From a bacterium HR12 (GTDB lineage: Bacteria > Actinomycetota > UBA4738 > HRBIN12): a DNA stretch of 5,301 nucleotides. The DNA lies in NCBI GenBank assembly GCA_002898915.1, contig BEHO01000106.1, forward strand, positions 1 to 5,301. Reading direction: 5' to 3'. This document shows, piece after piece, positions 1 through 4,865 of the stretch; positions within the stretch are counted from its first letter, which is position 1; each line of letters starts with the position of its first letter. The translations under genes were made by a program, and so were the position numbers. The notes under the pieces were generated by a model. The model made no database searches. It had not been told where the DNA came from and saw only the letters and a list, made by a program, of their open reading frames with translations.

Positions 1-647
1 GGACGGGGGTCGAGGTCACCGCGATCGTGGTGGAGGGGGATCGGGTGCGCGGGGTCGAGACCTCGGCCGGGCGGATCGCCGCGCCGACGGTCGTGAACGC
101 CGCGGGGCCCTGGGCCGGGCTCCTCGCTCGGACCGCCGGGATCGAGCTCCCGCTCGAGCCGATCCCGCGCCACGTCGTGACCACCGGTCCCTTCCCCGGG
201 GCGCCCGAGCGGCGGACCCTCGTGATCGACGCGGCGACGAGCTTCTACCTCCACCGGGAGGGGCTCGGCGTCCTCATGGGGATGGGATCGCCGGACGAGC
301 GCCCCTCGTTCGACCGCTCGCCCGATCCGCGGTTCGTGGCCGAGCGACTGGTCCCGACGGCCGTGCGGGTGTTCCCGCCGGTCGCGGAGGCGGGCCTGGA
401 GCGGATCTGGGTCGGGCTCTACGAGATGACCCCCGACCGGCACCCGATCCTCGGCCCGGCCCCCGGCGTCGAGGGGCTCTTCCTCGCCAACGGCTTCAGC
501 GGGCACGGCTTCCAGCACGGCCCCATCGTCGGCGAGCTGCTGGCGGAGATGATCGTGGAAGGGGCCGCGCGGACCGTGGACGTCTCCTCGCTCGGCCTCG
601 AGCGGTTCGCCCGGGGGGAGCTCATCGCCGAGACGCTCGTGGTGTGA
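1..647 (+). CDS. FAD-dependent oxidoreductase, DAO family (sarcosine/glycine oxidase-like), 5' end outside window
   Basis: The frame is open to the left edge (first whole codon at base 3), so the true start and N-terminal Rossmann FAD-binding part lie upstream; about 214 C-terminal residues are visible. The sequence shows the DAO-family NAAGPWAG motif (bases 96-119), then a substrate-domain region, then a GLYEMTPDRHPILG segment and a GFSGHGFQHGP segment (492-524) that in this family closes over the FAD. These C-terminal motifs resemble sarcosine oxidase beta subunits and glycine/dimethylglycine oxidases. The family oxidises the C-N bond of amines or N-methyl amino acids in the cytoplasm, passing electrons from FAD to oxygen or another acceptor. 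The exact substrate cannot be told from this part. The gene ends in TGA at 645-647, one base before the oppositely oriented tRNA. Codon use is very GC-rich, like the following genes. Family assignment is firm; the subfamily is tentative. Confidence 0.9.
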   Translation, partial: TGVEVTAIVVEGDRVRGVETSAGRIAAPTVVNAAGPWAGLLARTAGIELPLEPIPRHVVTTGPFPGAPERRTLVIDAATSFYLHREGLGVLMGMGSPDERPSFDRSPDPRFVAERLVPTAVRVFPPVAEAGLERIWVGLYEMTPDRHPILGPAPGVEGLFLANGFSGHGFQHGPIVGELLAEMIVEGAARTVDVSSLGLERFARGELIAETLVV

Positions 648-648
648 G

Positions 649-732
649 TGCCGGGGGCGGGACTCGAACCCGCACGCGCTCACGCGCAGTCGCTTTTGAG
701 GCGACCATGTCTACCGGTTCCATCACCCCGGC
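649..732 (-). tRNA. trnL: tRNA-Leu, anticodon CAA
   Basis: Read on the minus strand this folds as a complete class II tRNA of 84 nt. The acceptor stem is GCCGGGG (732-726) pairing with CCCCGGC (656-650), with discriminator A at 649. The D-arm contains the GGTAGA typical of Leu tRNAs. The anticodon stem is GTCGC/GCGAC around a 7-nt loop CTCAAAA, giving anticodon CAA (complement at 696-698), which reads UUG codons. A long variable arm built on GCGC/GCGC fits Leu. The T arm is GCGGG, TTCGAGT, CCCGC. The 3' CCA is not encoded (CTC follows), so it must be added after transcription, as is common in Actinobacteria. The gene is convergent with the upstream oxidoreductase and ends one base from its stop codon. 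No T-rich intrinsic terminator is visible beyond its 3' end. Confidence 0.96.
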
Positions 733-741
733 GGCGTTCAG

Positions 742-747
742 AGTGTA
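742..747 (-). promoter_or_regulatory. Possible -10 element of the tRNA-Leu promoter
   Basis: On the minus strand bases 747-742 read TACACT, matching the TANNNT form of a sigma70-type -10 element. It would start transcription about 7 bases on, near 735, just ahead of the mature tRNA 5' end at 732, which is a usual geometry for tRNA genes. No TTGACA-like -35 is seen at 17-18 bases, so the call rests on the hexamer and its position. Confidence 0.4.
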
Positions 748-776
748 GGTCGTGGCGGGGCGGCTGCGCGCCTCCC

Positions 777-782
777 TACACT
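777..782 (+). promoter_or_regulatory. Possible -10 element for the lipoprotein gene at 822
   Basis: TACACT at 777-782 fits the TANNNT -10 pattern and would start transcription near 789, leaving a leader of about 33 bases that includes the GGAGG ribosome-binding site at 809-813. The bases 17 upstream (754-759, GGCGGG) do not resemble a -35 element. It is the mirror image of the hexamer facing the tRNA. Confidence 0.35.
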
Positions 783-821
783 GGCGGGCGGTTCCCGGTC
801 CCGGAGGTGGAGGCGGTCCCG

Positions 822-2018
822 ATGCGACGGCGGTGGGTGGGGGCGATCCTCGCCCTCGCGTTCGGTCTCGGGGCCTGCACCGCCGCCGCCGACCCGACGC
901 CCGGCCCTACCCGCTCCCGGTCGGCGACCGCCCCGCCCACGGCGCCGTCGGCGAGCCCGACGCCGCGCGCGCGGGTGACGATCGCCTACGTCGAGGCCGC
1001 CGAGCTGGAGGCCCCGGGGGACCGGATCGCGCCGGCCTTCCAAGGGGCGAAGCTCGCGATCGCCACGGCCGCGATCCTCGGCGACCTGCCGGTCGAGGTG
1101 GAGCTGCGGCCCGTGGACACGGGCGGGGACGTTCCCGGGACGCTGGAGGTCGCGGCCGAGCTGGCGCGGGACCCGGAGGTGGTGGCGGCGATCGCCGCTC
1201 CGGGGCTGCCCTGGCAGGCGGCGCTCGGCGACGCCCTGGGCGCCGCCGGGGTGCCGTGGGTCTCGCTGTCGGGGTCGGGGGTTGACCTGGGGAGCCGAGG
1301 ATGGGACTCGTGGCGACGCCTCATCCCGGACCAGCGGGCGGAGGGCCGAGCCCTCGGTCGGCTGGTGAGGGGCCTCCGGGGCGCCGAGCAAGGGCTCTGC
1401 GTGCTGGAGGAGGTCGGGGTCCCCGCGGGGCGACTCCTCGATGCGGCCGTCCGCACCGCGGGCCTCCCGGTCCGGCTGTGGTCCCGGCTCGAGGAGGCGG
1501 ACGTCGCGACGGCGGAGGAGGCCGTGCGGGCCTCCGGGTGCGGGGTCGTCGTCTGGGCCGGGGAGGGGGCCCTGGGTGCGGCGCTCCGCCGCCGGTTCGC
1601 GGAGGCGGGCCTGCGCCGTCTGCCGTTCGTCGGTACGGGGCGGATCCGGGGCCCCGGGTTCCTGGAGGCGGCCGGGGGTCCCGCGGAGGGCGTCCTGGCG
1701 GTCGGCGCCTGCGCCGACGTGTCGACCTCGACGGCCCTCCCCGCGCAGCGGTTCATCCAGGACTACCAGGCGGAGTTCGGGCTCCCGCCGGGCCCCTGCG
1801 CCGTGGAGGGGTGGGACGCGGCGCGCCTGCTGATCGCGGCGGTCCGGGAGGGCGCCACCGATCGGCGCTCGCTCGCGTCGGCGCTGGCCGCGATGGGCTC
1901 GTTCGACGGCCTCGCGCGGACGTATCGGTTCACGCGCGGGGGCGACCTGTCACAACCCGTGGAGGCCGTGCGCGCGTATCAGGTCGAGGGAGGCCGGTGG
2001 CTGGAGCGCCCCGGGTAG
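822..2018 (+). CDS. ABC-transporter-type substrate-binding lipoprotein, branched-chain amino acid (Peripla_BP_6/LivJ-like) family
   Basis: This encodes a 398-residue predicted extracytoplasmic solute-binding lipoprotein. The start is ATG 822, eight bases after GGAGG at 809-813. The longer reading to 648 is rejected because it runs through the tRNA and promoter region. Residues 1-19 form a lipoprotein signal: Arg-rich N-terminus, hydrophobic stretch, lipobox L16-G-A-C19. A Pro/Ser/Thr-rich tether follows at about 20-50. The type I periplasmic-binding fold runs from about 51 to 395. It shows AFQGAKLAIATA (72-83), a Rossmann-like middle region (VVVWAG near 242-247), FIQDYQAEFG (311-320), VEGWDAARLLIAAVREG (328-344) and a C-terminal EAVRAYQVEGGRW (381-393), all typical of LivJ-like proteins. 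Cys192, 240, 297 and 326 could form disulfides. No LivH/M/G/F-type permease or ATPase lies beside it, and its ligand is unknown. It could serve a remote transporter or act as a sensor. Confidence 0.9.
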   Translation: MRRRWVGAILALAFGLGACTAAADPTPGPTRSRSATAPPTAPSASPTPRARVTIAYVEAAELEAPGDRIAPAFQGAKLAIATAAILGDLPVEVELRPVDTGGDVPGTLEVAAELARDPEVVAAIAAPGLPWQAALGDALGAAGVPWVSLSGSGVDLGSRGWDSWRRLIPDQRAEGRALGRLVRGLRGAEQGLCVLEEVGVPAGRLLDAAVRTAGLPVRLWSRLEEADVATAEEAVRASGCGVVVWAGEGALGAALRRRFAEAGLRRLPFVGTGRIRGPGFLEAAGGPAEGVLAVGACADVSTSTALPAQRFIQDYQAEFGLPPGPCAVEGWDAARLLIAAVREGATDRRSLASALAAMGSFDGLARTYRFTRGGDLSQPVEAVRAYQVEGGRWLERPG

Positions 2019-2023
2019 GGCGC
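2006..2023 (+). terminator. Short GC-rich hairpin over the stop codon (possible terminator)
   Basis: GCGCCC (2006-2011) and GGGCGC (2018-2023) form a perfect 6-bp stem with a 6-base loop that includes the TAG stop (2016-2018). Only GTTG follows, not a T-run, so this is not a classical intrinsic terminator. It sits directly before the -35 element of the next operon and might slow or partly end read-through. Confidence 0.25.
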
Positions 2024-2024
2024 G

Positions 2025-2053
2025 TTGCCCCGGGCCCCCCGAGGCCGTAGAGT
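2025..2053 (+). promoter_or_regulatory. Sigma70-like promoter of the amino-acid ABC transporter operon
   Basis: TTGCCC at 2025-2030 and TAGAGT at 2048-2053 are separated by exactly 17 bases, the ideal spacing for a housekeeping sigma factor. TAGAGT fits the TANNNT -10 form. The expected start of transcription is near 2060, giving a leader of about 50 bases. The promoter implies the transporter operon is transcribed separately from the lipoprotein gene ahead of it. Confidence 0.65.
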
Positions 2054-2071
2054 CAGGCGGGCGAGGGGTTT

Positions 2072-2095
2072 CCTCGGGCCCTCGGCCCCGGGAGG
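2072..2095 (+). other. Leader hairpin just upstream of the ribosome-binding site
   Basis: GGGCC (2076-2080) and GGCCC (2084-2088) pair around a 3-base CTC loop. An outer CCTC (2072-2075) pairs with GAGG (2092-2095) across a 3-base bulge. The stem ends four bases before the AAGGAGG Shine-Dalgarno at 2099-2105. It could affect mRNA stability or translation, but GC-rich DNA readily yields such stems by chance. Confidence 0.3.
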
Positions 2096-2109
2096 GACAA
2101 GGAGGGAGC

Positions 2110-3042
2110 ATGCGCAGGAAGCGGTTGTGGACGTTGCTGGTCCTGGTCTCGGCTCTCGCGCTCCTCGCGGCGGCGTGCGGCGAGGAGGGCGGCGGCGGCG
2201 GTGGTGGTGGGGGCGGCCCCACGGGGCCGGCCGCTGAGGGCGTCTGCGCCACGGTCGACCCGAACGCGGGCGACCTGCTCGCCCGGATCTGCAAGGACGG
2301 GGTGATCCGCGTCTCGACCGACCCCGCCTACCCGCCGCAGTCGTTCCTGAACGAGGAGACCGGCGAGTTCGAGGGCTTCGACATCGACGTGGCCACCGAG
2401 ATCGCCAAGCGTCTCGGGGTGGACGTCGCGTGGGAGACGCCGTCGTGGGACCTCATCACCGCCGGAGGCTGGAACGACCGGTGGGACATGAGCGTGGGTT
2501 CGATGACGCCGACGAACGAGCGCCAGAAGGTGCTCTACTTCACCCAGCCCTACTACTACACGCCGGCCGTCGTCGTGGTCCACGCCGACAACACGTCGGT
2601 GCAGGATCTCGCGACGGATCTGGACGGCAAGAGGATCGGGGTGTGCTCGGGCTGCACCTACGAGTTCTACCTGGAGAAGACGCTGTCGATCAAGGGCTAC
2701 ACCTTCGACTTCATCATCGACAACGCGAAGATCTCCGGGTACGACACCGACACCACGGCCCTCCAGGACCTGGCTCTCGGGGATGGGGTCCGGCTCGACG
2801 CGGTCATCACGTCCCTGACGACGGCCCAGGGCTACATCGATGAGGGGAACCCGGTGAAGATCGTGGGGGACCCGGTCTTCTACGAGCCGCTCGCCGTGGC
2901 CTTCGACAAGAGTGCCCCGCTCGACCCCACGAGCCTCGTGGAGGCGGTGGACCAGATCGTCGGGGACATGCACGCGGACGGCACGCTGAGCGAGCTGTCG
3001 AAGAAGTGGTTCAACGGCCTCGACCTCACCGTCCAGACCTGA
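2110..3042 (+). CDS. Amino acid ABC transporter substrate-binding lipoprotein (SBP_bac_3, polar amino acid family)
   Basis: This 310-residue protein would capture the solute for the permease/ATPase pair downstream. ATG 2110 follows AAGGAGG (2099-2105). Residues 1-23 are a lipoprotein signal with lipobox LAAA-C23, placing the protein on the outer face of the membrane. A tether with ten consecutive glycines (27-36) follows. The SBP_bac_3 domain spans about 64-305: YPPQSF (74-79), FEGFDIDVATEIAKRLG (87-103), WDLITAGG (113-120) and MTPTNERQKV (132-141), where Arg138 matches the family's carboxylate-binding Arg. Two usual ligand contacts look changed by eye alignment: the SGTT-type motif reads SGCT (180-183), and the Asp after the DAV strand is Ser235 (DAVITS). 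Cys46/61 and Cys179/182 may form disulfides. It begins a likely operon, with the permease starting 16 bases after its stop. The ligand is not predictable; an amino acid or similar small polar compound is likely. Confidence 0.95.
   Translation: MRRKRLWTLLVLVSALALLAAACGEEGGGGGGGGGGPTGPAAEGVCATVDPNAGDLLARICKDGVIRVSTDPAYPPQSFLNEETGEFEGFDIDVATEIAKRLGVDVAWETPSWDLITAGGWNDRWDMSVGSMTPTNERQKVLYFTQPYYYTPAVVVVHADNTSVQDLATDLDGKRIGVCSGCTYEFYLEKTLSIKGYTFDFIIDNAKISGYDTDTTALQDLALGDGVRLDAVITSLTTAQGYIDEGNPVKIVGDPVFYEPLAVAFDKSAPLDPTSLVEAVDQIVGDMHADGTLSELSKKWFNGLDLTVQT
2188..2217 (+). repeat. Gly-codon (GGN)10 repeat tract
   Basis: Ten consecutive GGN codons code for a poly-glycine tether between the lipidated Cys23 and the folded domain of the binding protein. 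GGC and GGT codons are repeated in blocks. Such tracts are prone to slippage, and changes of whole codons would only alter tether length. Confidence 0.85.
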
Positions 3043-3058
3043 TCGGAGCGCGAGCGGC

Positions 3059-4057
3059 GTGAGGACGAACGAGCGACAGGGGGCGGGGGCGACCCCGCCC
3101 CCTCCGCCGACCGACGGCGGTCGCATGGATCGGATCGCGCTGGCGAGCGCGCGGGTGCCCTTCCCCGTGAAGGTCGGGCTGGTGTGGTTCGCGGTGTTCC
3201 TCGCGATCTCCTTCTTCTTCTGGATCTCCGGGTTCGACACCACGTGGATGCGGGAGAAGGCGCGGTACATCGCGGGGGGGCTCCAGTACACGATCCTCAT
3301 CTCGCTCGGGGGGATCGGGCTGGCGATCGTGCTCGCCCTGATCGGCGCGCTCGGGCGGCTCTCGCGGAACCCGGTCGCCTACGGCGTCTCGGGCTTCTAC
3401 ACGTCCTTCTTCCGCGGGACCCCGTTGATCGTCCAGATGTTCCTCTGGTACCTCGCGCTGCCGCAGATCGGCATCAACCTCCTGCGGCGCTACCCGGGCC
3501 TGCCGCCGCAGCTGGATGACATCCTCACGCTGGATGCGGCGGTCGCCGGGACCCTCGCGCTCGGCTTCAACTACGGCGCGTACATGACCGAGATCTTCCG
3601 CGCGGGCATCCAGTCGGTGGGGCACGGACAGTCCGAGGCTGCGGACGCGCTCGGGATGACGTACGCGCAGAAGATGCGCCGGGTGATCCTGCCGCAGGCG
3701 TTCCGGGTCATCATCCCTCCGACGGGGAACGAGTTCATCGCGATGATGAAGGACACCGCGCTCGTCTCGTTCCTCGGCGTGACGGCCACCTCTGCCGAGA
3801 TCTTCCGGCGCGCGCAGCTCGTGGGCAAGGCGAGCTTCAAGAACCTCGAGGCGTACGTGCTGGTGGCGGGCCTGTACTGGCTGCTGACCGCGATCTTCAC
3901 CTTCTTCCAGCGACGGCTGGAGCGGCGCATGTCGAAGGGCTACGTTCGCGCCGCGGCGGGACCGGGGCTCCGTCGGTTCTTCGTGGGGGCGGGCGGCGGC
4001 CCGGGCGGTCACACGGTGGTCGGCGTTCCCGGCGAGGGTGGGGGTGACGGGGGGTGA
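3059..4057 (+). CDS. Amino acid ABC transporter permease (His/Glu/Gln/Arg/opine family)
   Basis: This 332-residue inner-membrane permease forms the transport channel. GTG 3059 is chosen because GGAG (3045-3048) lies ten bases upstream; the alternative ATG at 3125 has no clear ribosome-binding site but would remove a short Pro-rich N-terminus (P13-P17). Hydrophobic segments are seen at about 38-58, 75-98, 108-133, 158-178 and 263-284. The cytoplasmic EAA loop that docks on the ATPase is clear at about 183-220: EAADALGMTYAQKMRRVILPQ, with conserved E193-A-A and G199. MetI-like/HisM features include YTILISLGGIGLAI (77-90), FFRGTPLIVQ (117-126) and MMKDTALVSFLG (229-240). Only one permease is present, so a homodimer is likely. 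After RRLERRMSKGYVR the protein carries an unusual Gly-rich tail (about 298-332). Its stop codon overlaps the start of the ATPase gene. Confidence 0.93.
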   Translation: MRTNERQGAGATPPPPPTDGGRMDRIALASARVPFPVKVGLVWFAVFLAISFFFWISGFDTTWMREKARYIAGGLQYTILISLGGIGLAIVLALIGALGRLSRNPVAYGVSGFYTSFFRGTPLIVQMFLWYLALPQIGINLLRRYPGLPPQLDDILTLDAAVAGTLALGFNYGAYMTEIFRAGIQSVGHGQSEAADALGMTYAQKMRRVILPQAFRVIIPPTGNEFIAMMKDTALVSFLGVTATSAEIFRRAQLVGKASFKNLEAYVLVAGLYWLLTAIFTFFQRRLERRMSKGYVRAAAGPGLRRFFVGAGGGPGGHTVVGVPGEGGGDGG

Positions 4058-4060
4058 CGG
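4041..4060 (+). repeat. Perfect 10-bp tandem duplication at the permease/ATPase junction
   Basis: GGGGTGACGG occurs twice head to tail, at 4041-4050 and 4051-4060. Each copy contains GTGA. Only the second copy puts TGA in the permease frame and GTG in the ATPase frame; 10 bp is not a multiple of three, so the duplication sets where the permease ends. Confidence 0.9.
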
Positions 4061-4857
4061 AGCGCGACCGTGAGGTCGTCGTGCGGGTCGAGGACCTGCA
4101 CAAGTCCTTCGGCCACCTCGAGGTCCTCCGCGGCATCAACATGGAGGTGCACCGCGGCGAGGTCGTGGTGGTGTTCGGCCGCTCGGGCTCGGGGAAGAGC
4201 ACGCTGCTGCGGTGCATCAACTTCCTCGAGGACCCCACGAGGGGCACGATCGAGGTGGCCGGGATCCGGCTGGAGGGGGGGCACCGGACCCGGCACAAGC
4301 GCGAGCTGATCCGGCAGCTGCGGATCCGCACCGGCATGGTCTTCCAGCAGTTCAACCTGTTCCCGCACATGTCCGTCCTCGACAATGTGACCGAGGGGCC
4401 CGTGATCGTGAAGCGGGAAGCGCGCAAGGAAGTCGAGGTCCGCGCTCGCGACCTGCTGGCGCAGATGGGCCTCGAGGGTCACGAGCACAAGCGCCCGGCT
4501 CAGCTCTCCGGCGGCAAGATGCAGCGCGTGGCGATCGCCCGCGCACTGGCCATGCATCCCAAGCTGATGCTGTTCGACGAGCCGACCTCGGCGCTCGACC
4601 CCGAACTGGTCGGCGAGGTCCTCAAGGCCATGAGCGCGCTGGCGCGTTCGGGCATGACCATGGTCATTGTCACCCACGAACTCGGCTTCGCCTTCGAGAT
4701 CGCCAACCGCGTGGTCTTCCTCGACGAAGGCACCGTCGCTGCCGACGGTTCGCCGCATGACGTTCTGCTCAAGCCCGAGCATCCGCGGCTCAAGAGCTTC
4801 GTCAACCGCTTCCACGAAACCGCCGACATGCTTCGGCCCTTCCTCGAAAAGCGTTGA
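4054..4857 (+). CDS. Amino acid ABC transporter ATP-binding protein (GlnQ/HisP-like); codon use changes mid-gene
   Basis: This 267-residue ATPase would energise the permease. GTG 4054 overlaps the permease stop as GTGA; there is no good Shine-Dalgarno, so translation is probably coupled. Motifs in order: Walker A GRSGSGKST (42-50), Q-loop MVFQQFNLFP (95-104), signature LSGGK (151-155, with K-M-Q-R where Q-Q-Q-R is usual), Walker B LMLFDEP (171-177) with catalytic Glu176, D-loop SALD (179-182) and switch His208 in VTHE. The length is slightly above the usual 240-260. Codon use shifts within the gene. Up to residue 119 all 11 Glu codons are GAG and 5 of 12 Gly codons are GGG. From residue 122 on, 7 of 14 Glu codons are GAA and none of 9 Gly codons is GGG. 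The reading frame is intact and all motifs are present, so the encoded protein looks functional, but it may be a hybrid of two sources. Confidence 0.93.
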   Translation: MTERDREVVVRVEDLHKSFGHLEVLRGINMEVHRGEVVVVFGRSGSGKSTLLRCINFLEDPTRGTIEVAGIRLEGGHRTRHKRELIRQLRIRTGMVFQQFNLFPHMSVLDNVTEGPVIVKREARKEVEVRARDLLAQMGLEGHEHKRPAQLSGGKMQRVAIARALAMHPKLMLFDEPTSALDPELVGEVLKAMSALARSGMTMVIVTHELGFAFEIANRVVFLDEGTVAADGSPHDVLLKPEHPRLKSFVNRFHETADMLRPFLEKR

Positions 4858-4861
4858 GGAG
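4856..4861 (+). promoter_or_regulatory. Shine-Dalgarno overlapping the ATPase stop codon
   Basis: GAGGAG at 4856-4861 begins inside the ATPase TGA (4855-4857) and ends four bases before ATG 4866. It supports ATG 4866 as the start of the dehydrogenase gene and suggests the two genes share one transcript. Confidence 0.7.
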
Positions 4862-4865
4862 CACC

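Larger units (their letters stand above)
742..782. repeat. 8-bp inverted repeat in the divergent spacer
   Basis: AGTGTAGG at 742-749 and its exact reverse complement CCTACACT at 775-782 are separated by 25 bases. Each arm contains a TACACT hexamer, one facing the tRNA and one facing the lipoprotein gene. The symmetry may simply reflect two back-to-back -10 elements, or it may be a binding site for a shared regulator. With a 25-nt loop a strong hairpin is less likely. The rest of the spacer 733-821 holds only the ribosome-binding site of the next gene. Confidence 0.55.

Noticed and set aside
27..29. GTG at 27 as the start of the first gene
   Set aside because: The frame is open to the left edge with typical DAO-family sequence, and the family's N-terminal FAD-binding domain is missing, so the gene simply begins before the window.
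648..821. In-frame upstream extension of the lipoprotein gene to a GTG at 648
   Set aside because: It would translate through the antisense of the tRNA-Leu gene and the promoter spacer and would bury the lipoprotein signal peptide 58 residues inside the protein. ATG 822 has a good ribosome-binding site and a proper signal.
3125..3127. ATG 3125 as the permease start
   Set aside because: It has no clear ribosome-binding site, while GTG 3059 has GGAG at a 10-base spacing. It remains possible, since the 22 residues it would remove are a Pro-rich, poorly conserved-looking leader.
2053..3300. Long minus-strand open frame (415 codons) opposite the binding protein and permease start
   Set aside because: It mirrors strong plus-strand coding with clear family motifs. 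Its translation is low-complexity, rich in Arg, Val and His, with no recognisable domain, as expected for an antisense shadow in GC-rich DNA.
3026..4012. Long minus-strand open frame opposite the permease
   Set aside because: Its composition is dominated by Arg, Glu, Pro and His without any domain; it is a shadow of the permease codons.
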